A stretch of 50,857 nucleotides of DNA from Bacteroidetes bacterium UBA4416 (lineage in GTDB: Bacteria > Bacteroidota > Bacteroidia > B-17B0 > Aurantibacillaceae). The DNA is taken from assembly GCA_002390745.1 (NCBI GenBank), contig DGQK01000056.1, forward strand, positions 1 to 50,857, written 5' to 3'. Positions 41,993 through 48,937 of the stretch are shown here, piece by piece (the stretch's first letter is position 1; each line of letters starts with the position of its first letter). A program made the translations under genes and the position numbers. Under the pieces are notes generated by a model. It made no database searches. It saw nothing but the letters and a program-made list of their open reading frames with translations, and was not told the origin of the DNA.

Positions 41993-43390
41993 CTATTTAT
42001 AAACTACAAATTTATGATTAATTGTTTGCCCGTTAACAGTCATCCTTAAAAAATAGATGCCAGCTGTCAGATCTCCGAGCGCGATCTCTTTCCTGTATTC
42101 TCCGGCCTGTCCGCCCGATCGTCCCAGGTCACGGACAGGCTTGCCCGAGACATCATAAATAGAAATTTCCATCTTCGACTCCTCAGGCAGCGTGTAGCTC
42201 AGGTTCATCATATCCGATGCCGGGTTCGGGTATACCGAAAACTCCAACTGCTGCTTGATCTCCTGGAGGCCTACCGTTGTTTTCGTTACCGACCATACCA
42301 CCGAGTACGAGTGCAGGGATGGGTGCGTACTGCTTTTCGACTGGGCCGTTGTATCCATTACCGTGAATACAAGCGTGTTGTTTCCGGTGTTCACCATCCC
42401 GCTGCTGACCAGCAGCGAATCGATGTTATTGGCTACTACTGCCGCGTTCAGCGTCCAGCTGCGCTTCAGTGTATTGGGGTTTGGCTTCACCAGCCAGGTC
42501 TTGAACCATTGCGCCGAGGTGGCTACCGACACGGTTCCTGTATTCACCGGCGAATACGCATCCACAGGGTTGGTCAGGCTGTGGATCTTTTCAATGATAG
42601 CTTCCTTACACACCGGGCAGAAAGGGCTGTTCAGGTAACGCATCTTGCAGTTCTGGTGCGGACGAAACCAGCCATTCTCAGGCGCGGTCGTTCCGTGCGG
42701 GTACACGCCGGTAGAGTTGATCCCAAGCCAGGGAGCCCATTTCACGGTTGTGGTATTGGAGTTGGCAGTCATGTTGGCAAGCTCGGTTGCGTAGGAAATC
42801 CCGGCCCAGTACTCGTCGGCCAGATCGGCAAACGAATGCCCCATTTCATGCACCACAATTTCTTTGGCAGCAGAGTGCAGCGACGATACCGCAAAGGCAC
42901 CGCCCGCGCCGCCGTATTCCGGGGAGTTGCCCAGGATCACCACCTGGTCGTAGGCCGGAAAATTGGCCGCCAGCACACCATACACCGCCGCGCTGTTGTT
43001 ACTGTAGATGAGGCGGTGGATGTTGAAATTATCAAATTGCGTATCGAAATAATTGTTGACTGTCATCACCGGGCTGGCAGGCTCCGTCACATCCGTGGCA
43101 GTACCCGGGTGCGTCACACCGCTCTGCGGAGAAACGCATTTGATGGCAAACACATTGAAATAATTCTGGTAATTATTGAAAGGCGGCGTTGTGAGCAGAT
43201 AGTTGGAGATAGCCGCGGCATCGCTCTGGAACTGCGGGATCTGCGGGCTCGTATACCCGTCGCCCATGATCACCAGGTTGATACGCTTGCCGATAGGGCC
43301 GTTTTTGAGGATGGTGTCTACGCCGATCACCGTTTGCCCGTAGAGAAGAGCTCCGGCGAGGCTGAGCAAAATAGCTAACTTAGTTTTCAT
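41993..43390 (-). CDS. Secreted M64-family metallopeptidase with T9SS sorting domain
   Basis: A protein of 465 residues. A signal peptide (MKTKLAILLSLAGALLYGQ) is followed by an IgA-peptidase M64-like catalytic domain. The zinc motif is HEMGHSFADLADEYW with H181, E182 and H185, and ILGNSPEYGGAGGAFAVSS precedes it. The C-terminal 75 residues are a type IX secretion sorting domain (EFSVYPNPASDMMNLSYTLP, GIYFLRMTVNGQTINHKFVV, YK). The enzyme should be exported across the outer membrane and attached or released. Its start overlaps the upstream lipoprotein gene by 11 bp, so the two are coupled. Confidence 0.9.
   Translation of the reverse strand: MKTKLAILLSLAGALLYGQTVIGVDTILKNGPIGKRINLVIMGDGYTSPQIPQFQSDAAAISNYLLTTPPFNNYQNYFNVFAIKCVSPQSGVTHPGTATDVTEPASPVMTVNNYFDTQFDNFNIHRLIYSNNSAAVYGVLAANFPAYDQVVILGNSPEYGGAGGAFAVSSLHSAAKEIVVHEMGHSFADLADEYWAGISYATELANMTANSNTTTVKWAPWLGINSTGVYPHGTTAPENGWFRPHQNCKMRYLNSPFCPVCKEAIIEKIHSLTNPVDAYSPVNTGTVSVATSAQWFKTWLVKPNPNTLKRSWTLNAAVVANNIDSLLVSSGMVNTGNNTLVFTVMDTTAQSKSSTHPSLHSYSVVWSVTKTTVGLQEIKQQLEFSVYPNPASDMMNLSYTLPEESKMEISIYDVSGKPVRDLGRSGGQAGEYRKEIALGDLTAGIYFLRMTVNGQTINHKFVVYK
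42007..42014 (-). promoter_or_regulatory. Possible -7 element of serS within the M64 gene
   Basis: The minus strand reads TAAATTTG, a TAnnTTTG match, 19 bp before the serS ATG and inside the last codons of the peptidase gene. No -33 element is present. It may be chance in an AT-rich end. Confidence 0.3.
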
Positions 43391-43856
43391 GTTTCACGAT
43401 CACAGGCTTCCCTGCTTTAAAATTAATAGTTTCGGTGATCCCGATGGATGTATAGTCTTCCGTATAAGGCACTCGTAACGTTACCTGGCCCTTTGGTAAA
43501 GATATCAATTTGGAACTGATTTCACCACTCTCTTCATACAAATCGAATTTCTTAAACAGCGGATGTTCCGAATACGCGGTCACAGGAGCCGCATGCTTCG
43601 TCATGATCTCAAATTTCAAAAAATCCCTGCCTTTAGCCCTGGCCTCATCGGCGCGGTAATTGATCTTCGTGTCGACGATCGTGACCTGAAGCACCTTAAA
43701 CCTTGTTAGCTGCTTCACGGTGTCCCGCGTTGCCTCAATGGTATAGAAGGCCGTTTTTTCGGGCGGCGGCGGTGGCGGTACTTTCCTGGCTTTGCAGGCC
43801 GCAAGCGCCATGAACGCAATCAGGCCGGAGAGGCTATAATGGATGATGGGTTTCAC
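43380..43856 (-). CDS. Lipoprotein coupled to the M64 peptidase
   Basis: A protein of 158 residues starting with GTG at 43856. The signal ends in a lipobox (LIAFMALAAC), then a charged and proline-rich linker (KARKVPPPPPPEKTAFYTI), then a beta-rich domain (FKVLQVTIVDTKINYRAD, LISLPKGQVTLRVPYTED). No named family. It overlaps the peptidase gene by 11 bp, which suggests a cell-envelope partner, inhibitor or anchor for that enzyme; this is inference from coupling alone. Confidence 0.7.
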   Translation of the reverse strand: MKPIIHYSLSGLIAFMALAACKARKVPPPPPPEKTAFYTIEATRDTVKQLTRFKVLQVTIVDTKINYRADEARAKGRDFLKFEIMTKHAAPVTAYSEHPLFKKFDLYEESGEISSKLISLPKGQVTLRVPYTEDYTSIGITETINFKAGKPVIVKHEN

Positions 43857-43956
43857 GTTGAATAGTGTTGTTATAAATTATACATGTGTATGTTCCGGCA
43901 TTCCGTTAAAGCAAAGCAATAACTGTATGCTTCCTTTTTTTTGCAGGATGTTGTTT

Positions 43957-44043
43957 GGGCGTGCCCTGCGGGCCGTGCTTTTCGCTTCAATTCCCGTCAC
44001 GACGCGTCGTGACGGGAGATTTCCGCTGCAATCACTCACGCGC
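43957..44043 (+). repeat. Three-helix element, copy 1
   Basis: It begins GGGCGTGCCC and ends ATCACTCACGC plus GC. Closing helix: GCGTG at the 5' end with CACGC at the 3' end. Short hairpin CCC-TGC-GGG, then GGGCCGTGCT. The main hairpin is a perfect 26-bp palindrome at 43992-44017 (TCCCGTCACGACG and its complement). GATTTCCGCTGCAAT follows. The layout matches copies 2-4. Confidence 0.85.
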
Positions 44044-44088
44044 TCCATCCGACAGGATGAGCTAACGCTCTGTTACCTGCGTATACCT
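44044..44088. other. 45-bp spacer of the first inverted pair
   Basis: This sequence joins the 3' ends of copies 1 and 4. It includes GAGC-TAAC-GCTC, a small hairpin at about 44059-44070. The second pair has a 47-bp spacer with a hairpin at the same place. Confidence 0.6.
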
Positions 44089-44204
44089 GCGCCAGGGACA
44101 GAGCGGGTTGTTTGAGCTCCTCTGCTTATCCCGCAAGATAAGCAGAGAGCGAGCCCCGAAGGCCCGGCCTTCCGCTCCGCCTCTTGCGGAAGGAGGCGCC
44201 CAAA
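44089..44204 (-). repeat. Three-helix element, copy 4 (inverted partner of copy 1)
   Basis: Read on the minus strand it starts TTTGGGCGCC and ends TCCCTGGCGC. Closing helix: GCGCC with GGCGC. First hairpin: CCTTCCGC with GCGGAAGG. Linker GGCCGGGC. Main hairpin: CTCTGCTTATC with GATAAGCAGAG, 11 bp, loop TTGCGG (plus positions 44120-44147). It is the most divergent copy, yet each helix is kept by paired changes. Confidence 0.8.
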
Positions 44205-44311
44205 GACAAGGCTCCGGCTCCGCCATTTTCGCCTGTTTCTGCATACAGTATTCGCCGGCCTGTTGGTTTTCATGCACAGACAAGGCATTCCTGTCAATTG
44301 CCTGTAAACAC

Positions 44312-44343
44312 AAAAAGCCCACCGGTTCTGCGGTGGGCTTTTT
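44312..44343 (-). terminator. Terminator of rplU-rpmA
   Basis: AAAAAGCCCACCG (44312-44324), loop of 6, CGGTGGGCTTTTT (44331-44343): a 13-bp perfect stem. On the minus strand it ends in TTTTTGTG. It lies 26 bp after the rpmA stop. Confidence 0.9.
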
Positions 44344-44368
44344 CGAGTTTGGTAAATACCGGATTCTA

Positions 44369-44629
44369 TTATGCCACTACAGGAACAACAGAAACGTATG
44401 ATCGGTTATCTTTTTTCTTTTTGAATACGACTTTACCGTCAACCAACGCAAATAACGTATGGTCTTTTCCCATACCTACGTTTTCGCCCGGATTGTGTTT
44501 CGTACCACGCTGGCGAACGATGATGTTGCCAGAGATGCAGTCCTGACCACCAAAGATCTTAACGCCTAAGCGTTTGCTGTGTGATTCCCTGCCGTTGTTT
44601 GTAGAGCCTGCGCCTTTCTTATGTGCCAT
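44369..44629 (-). CDS. rpmA: Ribosomal protein bL27
   Basis: A protein of 86 residues: MAHKKGAGSTNNGRESHSKR, LGVKIFGGQDCISGNIIVRQ, RGTKHNPGENVGMGKDHTLF. This is standard bL27 with the N-terminal extension that reaches toward the peptidyl transferase centre and no Firmicutes-type leader. It follows rplU as usual, but the spacer of 86 bp is long and contains heptad repeats. The operon ends at a strong terminator. Confidence 0.97.
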   Translation of the reverse strand: MAHKKGAGSTNNGRESHSKRLGVKIFGGQDCISGNIIVRQRGTKHNPGENVGMGKDHTLFALVDGKVVFKKKKDNRSYVSVVPVVA

Positions 44630-44640
44630 TTCTAATAAAT

Positions 44641-44672
44641 TTTAAATGTTAAGTGTTAGATGTTAAATGAAT
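44641..44672 (-). repeat. Heptad repeats in the rplU/rpmA spacer
   Basis: On the plus strand ATGTTAA, GTGTTAG and ATGTTAA follow one another (about 44646-44666), a 7-bp period. The rest of the 86-bp spacer is AT-rich with CAACATTTATCATCC. It is a repetitive spacer inside a ribosomal operon. Confidence 0.7.
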
Positions 44673-44715
44673 CATGCTCAATTTATAATTCAACATTTAT
44701 CATCCAGCATTTTTT

Positions 44716-45213
44716 TTATTCTTCTGTTTTTTTAGCTGCTTTCTTTGCAGGTGCTTTTTTAGCGGCTGCTTTTTTAGCAGGTGCTTTTTTCTCAGCCACA
44801 GGAGCTTCAACTACCGGAGCAGCTGCAACGCCATGTTTGCTTTTTGGTAAGAAGTTGCGCACTGATTTCTCCGCTTTCAACTCTTCTTTTACGCTTTCGC
44901 CTTTTCCTAATACACCCTGGATCAGGATCTGAGTGTAAAGCTGACGGTGGTTGTTCCATTTCTGGTAACCTTTACGGCGTAATTTTTTGAACACGATCAC
45001 TTTGTCGCCTTTCACGTGCTCAATTACTGTGGCCGCAACTCTTGCGCCATCTACTGTTGGGCTGCCGATAGAGATCTTTCCGCCGTTGTCGATTAAGAAA
45101 ACTTTGTCGAACTCTACATTAGCACCTTCGCTAGCATTCAGGCGGTGAACGTAAACTTTATTGCCTCGTTCCACTTTAAATTGTTGCCCTGCTATTTCTA
45201 CAATTGCATACAT
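44716..45213 (-). CDS. rplU: Ribosomal protein bL21 with a Lys/Ala-rich C-terminal tail
   Basis: A protein of 165 residues from the ATG at 45213 (MYAIVEIAGQQFKVERGNKV); an in-frame start at 45303 lies upstream of the promoter. Residues 1-103 are a normal bL21 (RVAATVIEHVKGDKVIVFKK, LRRKGYQKWNNHRQLYTQIL). From about residue 120 comes a tail (AEKKAPAKKAAAKKAPAKKA, AKKTEE) like the H1 histone type. Such tails on bL21 are known in Bacteroidota. It heads the rplU-rpmA operon, with a textbook promoter 40 bp upstream. Confidence 0.96.
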   Translation of the reverse strand: MYAIVEIAGQQFKVERGNKVYVHRLNASEGANVEFDKVFLIDNGGKISIGSPTVDGARVAATVIEHVKGDKVIVFKKLRRKGYQKWNNHRQLYTQILIQGVLGKGESVKEELKAEKSVRNFLPKSKHGVAAAPVVEAPVAEKKAPAKKAAAKKAPAKKAAKKTEE

Positions 45214-45252
45214 GGTGTTAATTGATTTATGTGTTAATAATTTTAAGGACGG

Positions 45253-45283
45253 CAAAGATAGGGCTTTTTTTGTATCTGCCAAA
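45253..45283 (-). promoter_or_regulatory. rplU-rpmA promoter, full -33/-7 match
   Basis: On the minus strand TTTG (45280-45283), a 19-bp spacer and TATCTTTG (45253-45260) match both Bacteroidota elements. The start would be near 45247, about 34 nt before the rplU ATG. This excludes the upstream in-frame start at 45303. Confidence 0.85.
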
Positions 45284-45338
45284 GATTCAGCACCAAAACC
45301 CAAAAGTTTTTAACATTTGAGGGCTGATTTCGGGTTTT

Positions 45339-45402
45339 CGGTGGCTCCGGGAGCCTCAGCCACCGTTTCACATCTACCGCTGCCTGAGGTTCCCAAAGGC
45401 AG
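45339..45402. repeat. Inverted hairpin doublet with conserved loop (copy 2)
   Basis: First hairpin: CGGTGGC (45339-45345), loop TCCGGGAGCCTCA, GCCACCG (45359-45365). Second hairpin, loop reversed: CTGCCT (45380-45385), loop GAGGTTCCCAA, AGGCAG (45397-45402). It lies between the EamA gene stop and the rplU promoter and may help end EamA transcription. Confidence 0.8.
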
Positions 45403-45427
45403 ATAATAGGTAGCCCGAGCCACCCGT

Positions 45428-46318
45428 TCAGGCTTTTTCCTTCTTCTTCAGATTAATCAGCCGGATACCTGCAATGATAACCAGCACGGCCACCATCTGC
45501 ATGACATGGACGCTTTCGCCGTCGAACATGCCCCAGCCAATGGCTACCACCGGGATCAGGTAAGTGCAGCTGGCCGCAAACACCGTTCCCGACATCTTGA
45601 TCAGGGTGTTGTAAATCACCACCGAAATGGCGGAGCCCACAATGGCCAGGATGCTCACATAGCCCAAAGAAACCATTGCCCCCGGCTTTTCCTGCGCATG
45701 CCTCACCACATCGGTAAAACCGAAGAGGTAAATGGCCGCTACCGGGCCTATCAATGTGAAAGACCATACCGTGGCCTGCATGGAATTGAGGTGCCCGAGA
45801 AAAGCCTTGATCCCGTTCACGCTGATGGCATAGCAGAGCGTGGCAAGGGCTACCAGCAGACTGTACAGGATGTTTTTCGTCTGGTCGCTCTCATCGCTCC
45901 CATACATCACCAGCACCACCGCGCCTACGAAGCCCACCAGCACGCCGGCCACCTGGTTGCGGCTGGCCGCCTGCCGGAATGCCAGCATCCCCACAATGAT
46001 GGTAAACAGCGGCGTCAGCGCATTGAGCATGCCCGTGAGACTGCTGCTGATCTCAGTTTCGGCTTTGGTAAACAGGAAGGCGGGAATCAGGTTCCCGAAA
46101 ACGCCCATCAGCAAAAGGCCTTTCAGGTTCTTTCTCAGGTCGATTTTATAGTATTTAATTAAAAAAGGCAGCATGAATGCCGAAGCGATCGTGATCCTCA
46201 GGGCCGCGACCTCATCGCTGCTAAAGGCTTTCATGCCTTGTTTCATTAAGATGAACGAACTTCCCCAGATGAGGGACAGGGCAATCAAAATGGTCCAGGA
46301 AAGGGCTTTGGTGTTCAT
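45428..46318 (-). CDS. EamA family (DMT superfamily) transporter
   Basis: A protein of 296 residues from the ATG at 46318 (MNTKALSWTILIALSLIWGS, SFILMKQG). An in-frame ATG at 46348 would translate the hairpin repeat and is rejected. Ten hydrophobic helices fall in two EamA repeats; the second starts near LYSLLVALATLCYAISVNGI. It ends ILVIIAGIRLINLKKKEKA. It exports or imports a small metabolite not identifiable from sequence. It is bracketed by hairpin doublets on both sides, which suggests it may have been inserted or kept as a separate unit. Confidence 0.88.
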   Translation of the reverse strand: MNTKALSWTILIALSLIWGSSFILMKQGMKAFSSDEVAALRITIASAFMLPFLIKYYKIDLRKNLKGLLLMGVFGNLIPAFLFTKAETEISSSLTGMLNALTPLFTIIVGMLAFRQAASRNQVAGVLVGFVGAVVLVMYGSDESDQTKNILYSLLVALATLCYAISVNGIKAFLGHLNSMQATVWSFTLIGPVAAIYLFGFTDVVRHAQEKPGAMVSLGYVSILAIVGSAISVVIYNTLIKMSGTVFAASCTYLIPVVAIGWGMFDGESVHVMQMVAVLVIIAGIRLINLKKKEKA

Positions 46319-46324
46319 AGAGTT

Positions 46325-46378
46325 GTTGACTTCGAGAGCCTCAGTCAACGTCCGGTGGTTGAGGCTCTCGAAACCACC
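46325..46378. repeat. Inverted hairpin doublet with conserved loop (copy 3)
   Basis: First hairpin: GTTGAC (46325-46330), loop TTCGAGAGCCTCA (46331-46343), GTCAAC (46344-46349). Second hairpin, loop reversed: GGTGGTT (46354-46360), loop GAGGCTCTCGA, AACCACC (46372-46378). It lies just upstream of the EamA gene start and 12 bp from the sufE stop. Confidence 0.85.
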
Positions 46379-46389
46379 ATTGTTTATTC

Positions 46390-46806
46390 TTAATTACTCA
46401 AAGCCACCGCATCGAGCTTCATTTGTTTAATCATGCTCAGCAGGCCATTGGCCCTGGTGGGCGACAGGTGCTCCGTAAGCCCTATGTGATTGATAAAGTT
46501 CAGGTCGGCTTTTATAATATCTTCCGGCGACTGGTGCGACAGCACGCGAATAATGAGCGCCACCATGCCTTTGGTAATAATGGCGTCGCTATCGGCCGTA
46601 TAGATGATCTTCCCCTCCTGCTTTTCGGAATGCAGCCACACGCGGCTCTGACAGCCTTTGATGAGGCGGTCGTCGGTTTTATAGACTTCTTCTATTTTAG
46701 GCAGGCTTTTGCCTAGCTCGATCAGGTGCTCGTATTTGCCCTCCCAATCGTCGCCAAAGATCTCAAACTCCTCAATGATTTCGGTTTCGATAGCTTCTAT
46801 TGTCAT
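46390..46806 (-). CDS. sufE: SufE family cysteine desulfurase activator
   Basis: A protein of 138 residues from the ATG at 46806; an in-frame start at 46869 lies upstream of the -7 element. The sulfur-accepting Cys is C52 in RLIKGCQSRVWLHSEKQ, and IIYTADSDAIITKGMVALII and GLTEHLSPTRANGLLSMIKQ are typical. SufE takes sulfur from SufS for Fe-S cluster assembly. No sufS, sufB, sufC or sufD gene is in the window. It diverges from plsX. Confidence 0.92.
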   Translation of the reverse strand: MTIEAIETEIIEEFEIFGDDWEGKYEHLIELGKSLPKIEEVYKTDDRLIKGCQSRVWLHSEKQEGKIIYTADSDAIITKGMVALIIRVLSHQSPEDIIKADLNFINHIGLTEHLSPTRANGLLSMIKQMKLDAVALSN

Positions 46807-46810
46807 GGCG

Positions 46811-46818
46811 CAAATGTA
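46811..46818 (-). promoter_or_regulatory. -7 element of sufE
   Basis: The minus strand reads TACATTTG, a full TAnnTTTG match, ending 4 bp before the ATG. Transcription would start at the start codon. No clear -33. Confidence 0.5.
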
Positions 46819-46908
46819 GAGCCTTTCTGCGGCATAACTGCATAAAATCTTTAATTTACTAAAACTCAAACGAATAGCCTGCCGCCTAACTTTGAAGAAT
46901 AATTATTG

Positions 46909-46916
46909 TATTTTTG
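46909..46916 (+). promoter_or_regulatory. -7 element of plsX-fabH
   Basis: TATTTTTG, a full TAnnTTTG match, 46 bp before the plsX ATG. The nearest TTTG upstream (46891-46894) is only 14 bp away, shorter than the usual 19, so the -33 assignment is uncertain. Confidence 0.5.
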
Positions 46917-46962
46917 CGAATTATTTATTTGTTTAGGGATTTGGTCCTTAAACCATAAACCC

Positions 46963-47907
46963 ATGAGTATGAAGATCGGATTAGATATTATGGGTGGCGA
47001 TTTTGCCCCTGAAAACTGCCTTGCCGGCGCTGTGGATGCCCTTGACACCTTACCGGCTGATGTGCGGATCGTATTGATAGGTGATACGGAAAAAGCCAAG
47101 GCTTACCTCAACAGCAAACAGATACCGGAAAGCAAATTTGATTTTGTGCATGCTCCTGATGTGATCGAGATGGGCGAGCACCCCACCAAAGCACTGGCGC
47201 AGAAACCCAACAGCAGCATTTCTATCGGCTATAAACTTCTGAAGGAAAATGAGATCCAGTCCTTTGCCAGCGCCGGCAATACCGGTGCCATGCTGGTAGG
47301 CGCCATGTTCAGCGTCAAAGCGGTTCCCGGCGTGATCCGCCCCTGCATTACCTCCATCCTCCCGAAAGAGAACGGCGGCTTTGGCATTGTACTCGATGTG
47401 GGCACCAATGCCGATTGCAAGCCGGATGTGCTGTACCAGTTTGCCATCCTGGGCTCTATTTTCGCGAAGGAAGTATACAAGATCAACAACCCGAAAGTGG
47501 GCTTATTAAATATCGGCGAAGAGCCTGAAAAAGGGAACCTCGTGGCCCAGGCCACCCATGCCCTTATGAAAGATTCCAAAGATTTCAACTTCATCGGAAA
47601 CGTGGAAGGCATCGAAGTGTTTGAGGACAAGGCTGATGTGATCGTTTGCGAAGGTTTTACAGGCAATGTCCTGTTAAAAACTGCCGAGGCCTTCTACTCC
47701 ATCATCAAGCGCCGCAACCGCAGCGACGAGTATTTCGATAAATTCAACTACGAGCTTTACGGCGGCACGCCTATCCTGGGGATCAACTCCAATGTGATGA
47801 TCGCGCATGGGAAATCAACGCCCCTTGCTTTTAAAAACATGCTGATCCTGAGCAGGGATATTGTGGAAGCAAACTTAAACGAAAAAATTAAAACCGTATT
47901 TCAATAA
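46963..47907 (+). CDS. plsX: Phosphate acyltransferase PlsX
   Basis: A protein of 314 residues from the ATG at 46963 (a second ATG at 46969 is equally possible). Family segments: MKIGLDIMGGDFAPENCLAG, EMGEHPTKALAQKPNSSISI, FASAGNTGAMLVGAMFSVKA, LLNIGEEPEKGNLVAQATHA and DVIVCEGFTGNVLLKTAEAF. It makes acyl-phosphate from acyl-ACP for phospholipid synthesis. The stop overlaps the fabH ATG by one base. The rpmF gene that often precedes plsX is absent. Confidence 0.95.
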   Translation: MSMKIGLDIMGGDFAPENCLAGAVDALDTLPADVRIVLIGDTEKAKAYLNSKQIPESKFDFVHAPDVIEMGEHPTKALAQKPNSSISIGYKLLKENEIQSFASAGNTGAMLVGAMFSVKAVPGVIRPCITSILPKENGGFGIVLDVGTNADCKPDVLYQFAILGSIFAKEVYKINNPKVGLLNIGEEPEKGNLVAQATHALMKDSKDFNFIGNVEGIEVFEDKADVIVCEGFTGNVLLKTAEAFYSIIKRRNRSDEYFDKFNYELYGGTPILGINSNVMIAHGKSTPLAFKNMLILSRDIVEANLNEKIKTVFQ

Positions 47908-48911
47908 TGATTAGAGCTGCAATTACTGCCGTTGGTGGCCACGTACCCGATTTTGTGATGACCAACGATGAGCTGGCTAAATTTGTGGACACGAACGATG
48001 AATGGATCACTTCCCGTACCGGTATTAAGGAAAGACGTATCCTGAACGTACCCGGAAAAGCCACCTCAGACATGATGGTGATTGCCATCGAGGAGTTGCT
48101 GAGAAAACGCGGCATCGGCGCCGAGGAGATCGATATGCTGATTGTAGGCACCATCACCGGCGACTATGTGTTCCCGAGCACTTCCAACGTGATCTGTGAT
48201 AAGATCGGCGCGAAAAACGCCTGGGGCTACGATCTTTCCGCTGCCTGCTCGGGCTTTATCTATGCACTCGCTACGGGTTCGCAGTTCATTGAAACGGGAA
48301 AATACAAAAAGGTGGTGATTGTGGGCGTGGATAAAATGAGCGCCATCCTCAACTACGAAGACCGTGCTACCTGCGTGATCTTCGGCGATGGCGGAGGCGC
48401 CGTATTACTGGAGCCTACCGAGGAAGACCTGGGTGTAAAGGATTTCATCCTGCGCGCCGACGGCTGGGGGCGCAACTATCTGTATCAGGCCGCCGGCGGC
48501 TCTTTGATGCCGCCAACACACGAAACGATTGATAAGAAATTACACTACGTACACCAGGAAGGGCAGACGGTATTTAAGCATGCCGTGGTGAATATGGCGG
48601 AAGTAAGCGCCGAGATCATGACCAAGAATGAGCTCACGGCCGACGATGTGACCTGGCTGCTGCCCCACCAGGCCAACAAGCGCATCTGCGAAGCCACAGC
48701 CAACCGCATGGGCCTGAGCCTCGACAAAATGCTCATGAACATTGAGCGTTACGGCAACACCACTGCGGGTACGATCCCGCTCCTGCTGTGGGACTACGAA
48801 AAGCTTTTCAAAAAAGGCGACAACATCATTATTTCTGCATTCGGCGGCGGTTTCACCTGGGGCTCTGTGTGGGTGAAATGGGCTTACGACGGCAGCCAGT
48901 ACGGGAAATAA
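47907..48911 (+). CDS. fabH: 3-oxoacyl-ACP synthase III (KAS III)
   Basis: A protein of 334 residues with the triad C114 (LSAACSGFIYALATG), H254 (LPHQANKRI) and N284 (YGNTTAGTIPLLL). DEWITSRTGIKERR and FGDGGGAVLL are also standard. It condenses acetyl-CoA or a branched primer with malonyl-ACP to start fatty acid synthesis. It is one base from plsX, so the two form a fatty acid/phospholipid pair. The accB-accC genes that often follow in Bacteroidota are not here; inverted repeats and groES follow instead. Confidence 0.95.
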   Translation: MIRAAITAVGGHVPDFVMTNDELAKFVDTNDEWITSRTGIKERRILNVPGKATSDMMVIAIEELLRKRGIGAEEIDMLIVGTITGDYVFPSTSNVICDKIGAKNAWGYDLSAACSGFIYALATGSQFIETGKYKKVVIVGVDKMSAILNYEDRATCVIFGDGGGAVLLEPTEEDLGVKDFILRADGWGRNYLYQAAGGSLMPPTHETIDKKLHYVHQEGQTVFKHAVVNMAEVSAEIMTKNELTADDVTWLLPHQANKRICEATANRMGLSLDKMLMNIERYGNTTAGTIPLLLWDYEKLFKKGDNIIISAFGGGFTWGSVWVKWAYDGSQYGK

Positions 48912-48937
48912 TACCTTTACCAATTTATTAAAATGGA

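Larger units (their letters stand above)
43857..44368. other. 512-bp intergenic region made of structured repeats
   Basis: This region lies between the M64/lipoprotein unit and rpmA, both transcribed leftward. It contains an inverted pair of the three-helix element (43957-44043 plus, 44089-44204 minus) and the rpmA terminator at 44312-44343. The parts 43857-43956 and 44205-44311 show nothing else; no ORF of substance is credible here. Confidence 0.7.

Noticed and set aside
42311..43378. 355-codon plus-strand open frame
   Set aside because: It is antisense to the M64 peptidase gene, whose zinc motif and sorting domain are intact. The plus translation is His/Arg-rich without motifs.
45214..45303. 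N-terminal extension of bL21
   Set aside because: The rplU promoter (45253-45283) lies inside the would-be extension, and bL21 starts normally at MYAIVEIAGQQ.
46319..46348. Extended N-terminus of the EamA transporter
   Set aside because: It reads through the hairpin doublet; the hydrophobic protein begins properly at 46318.
46807..46962. rpmF upstream of plsX
   Set aside because: No bL32-like reading frame is present in this 156-bp gap, although the order rpmF-plsX-fabH is common elsewhere.
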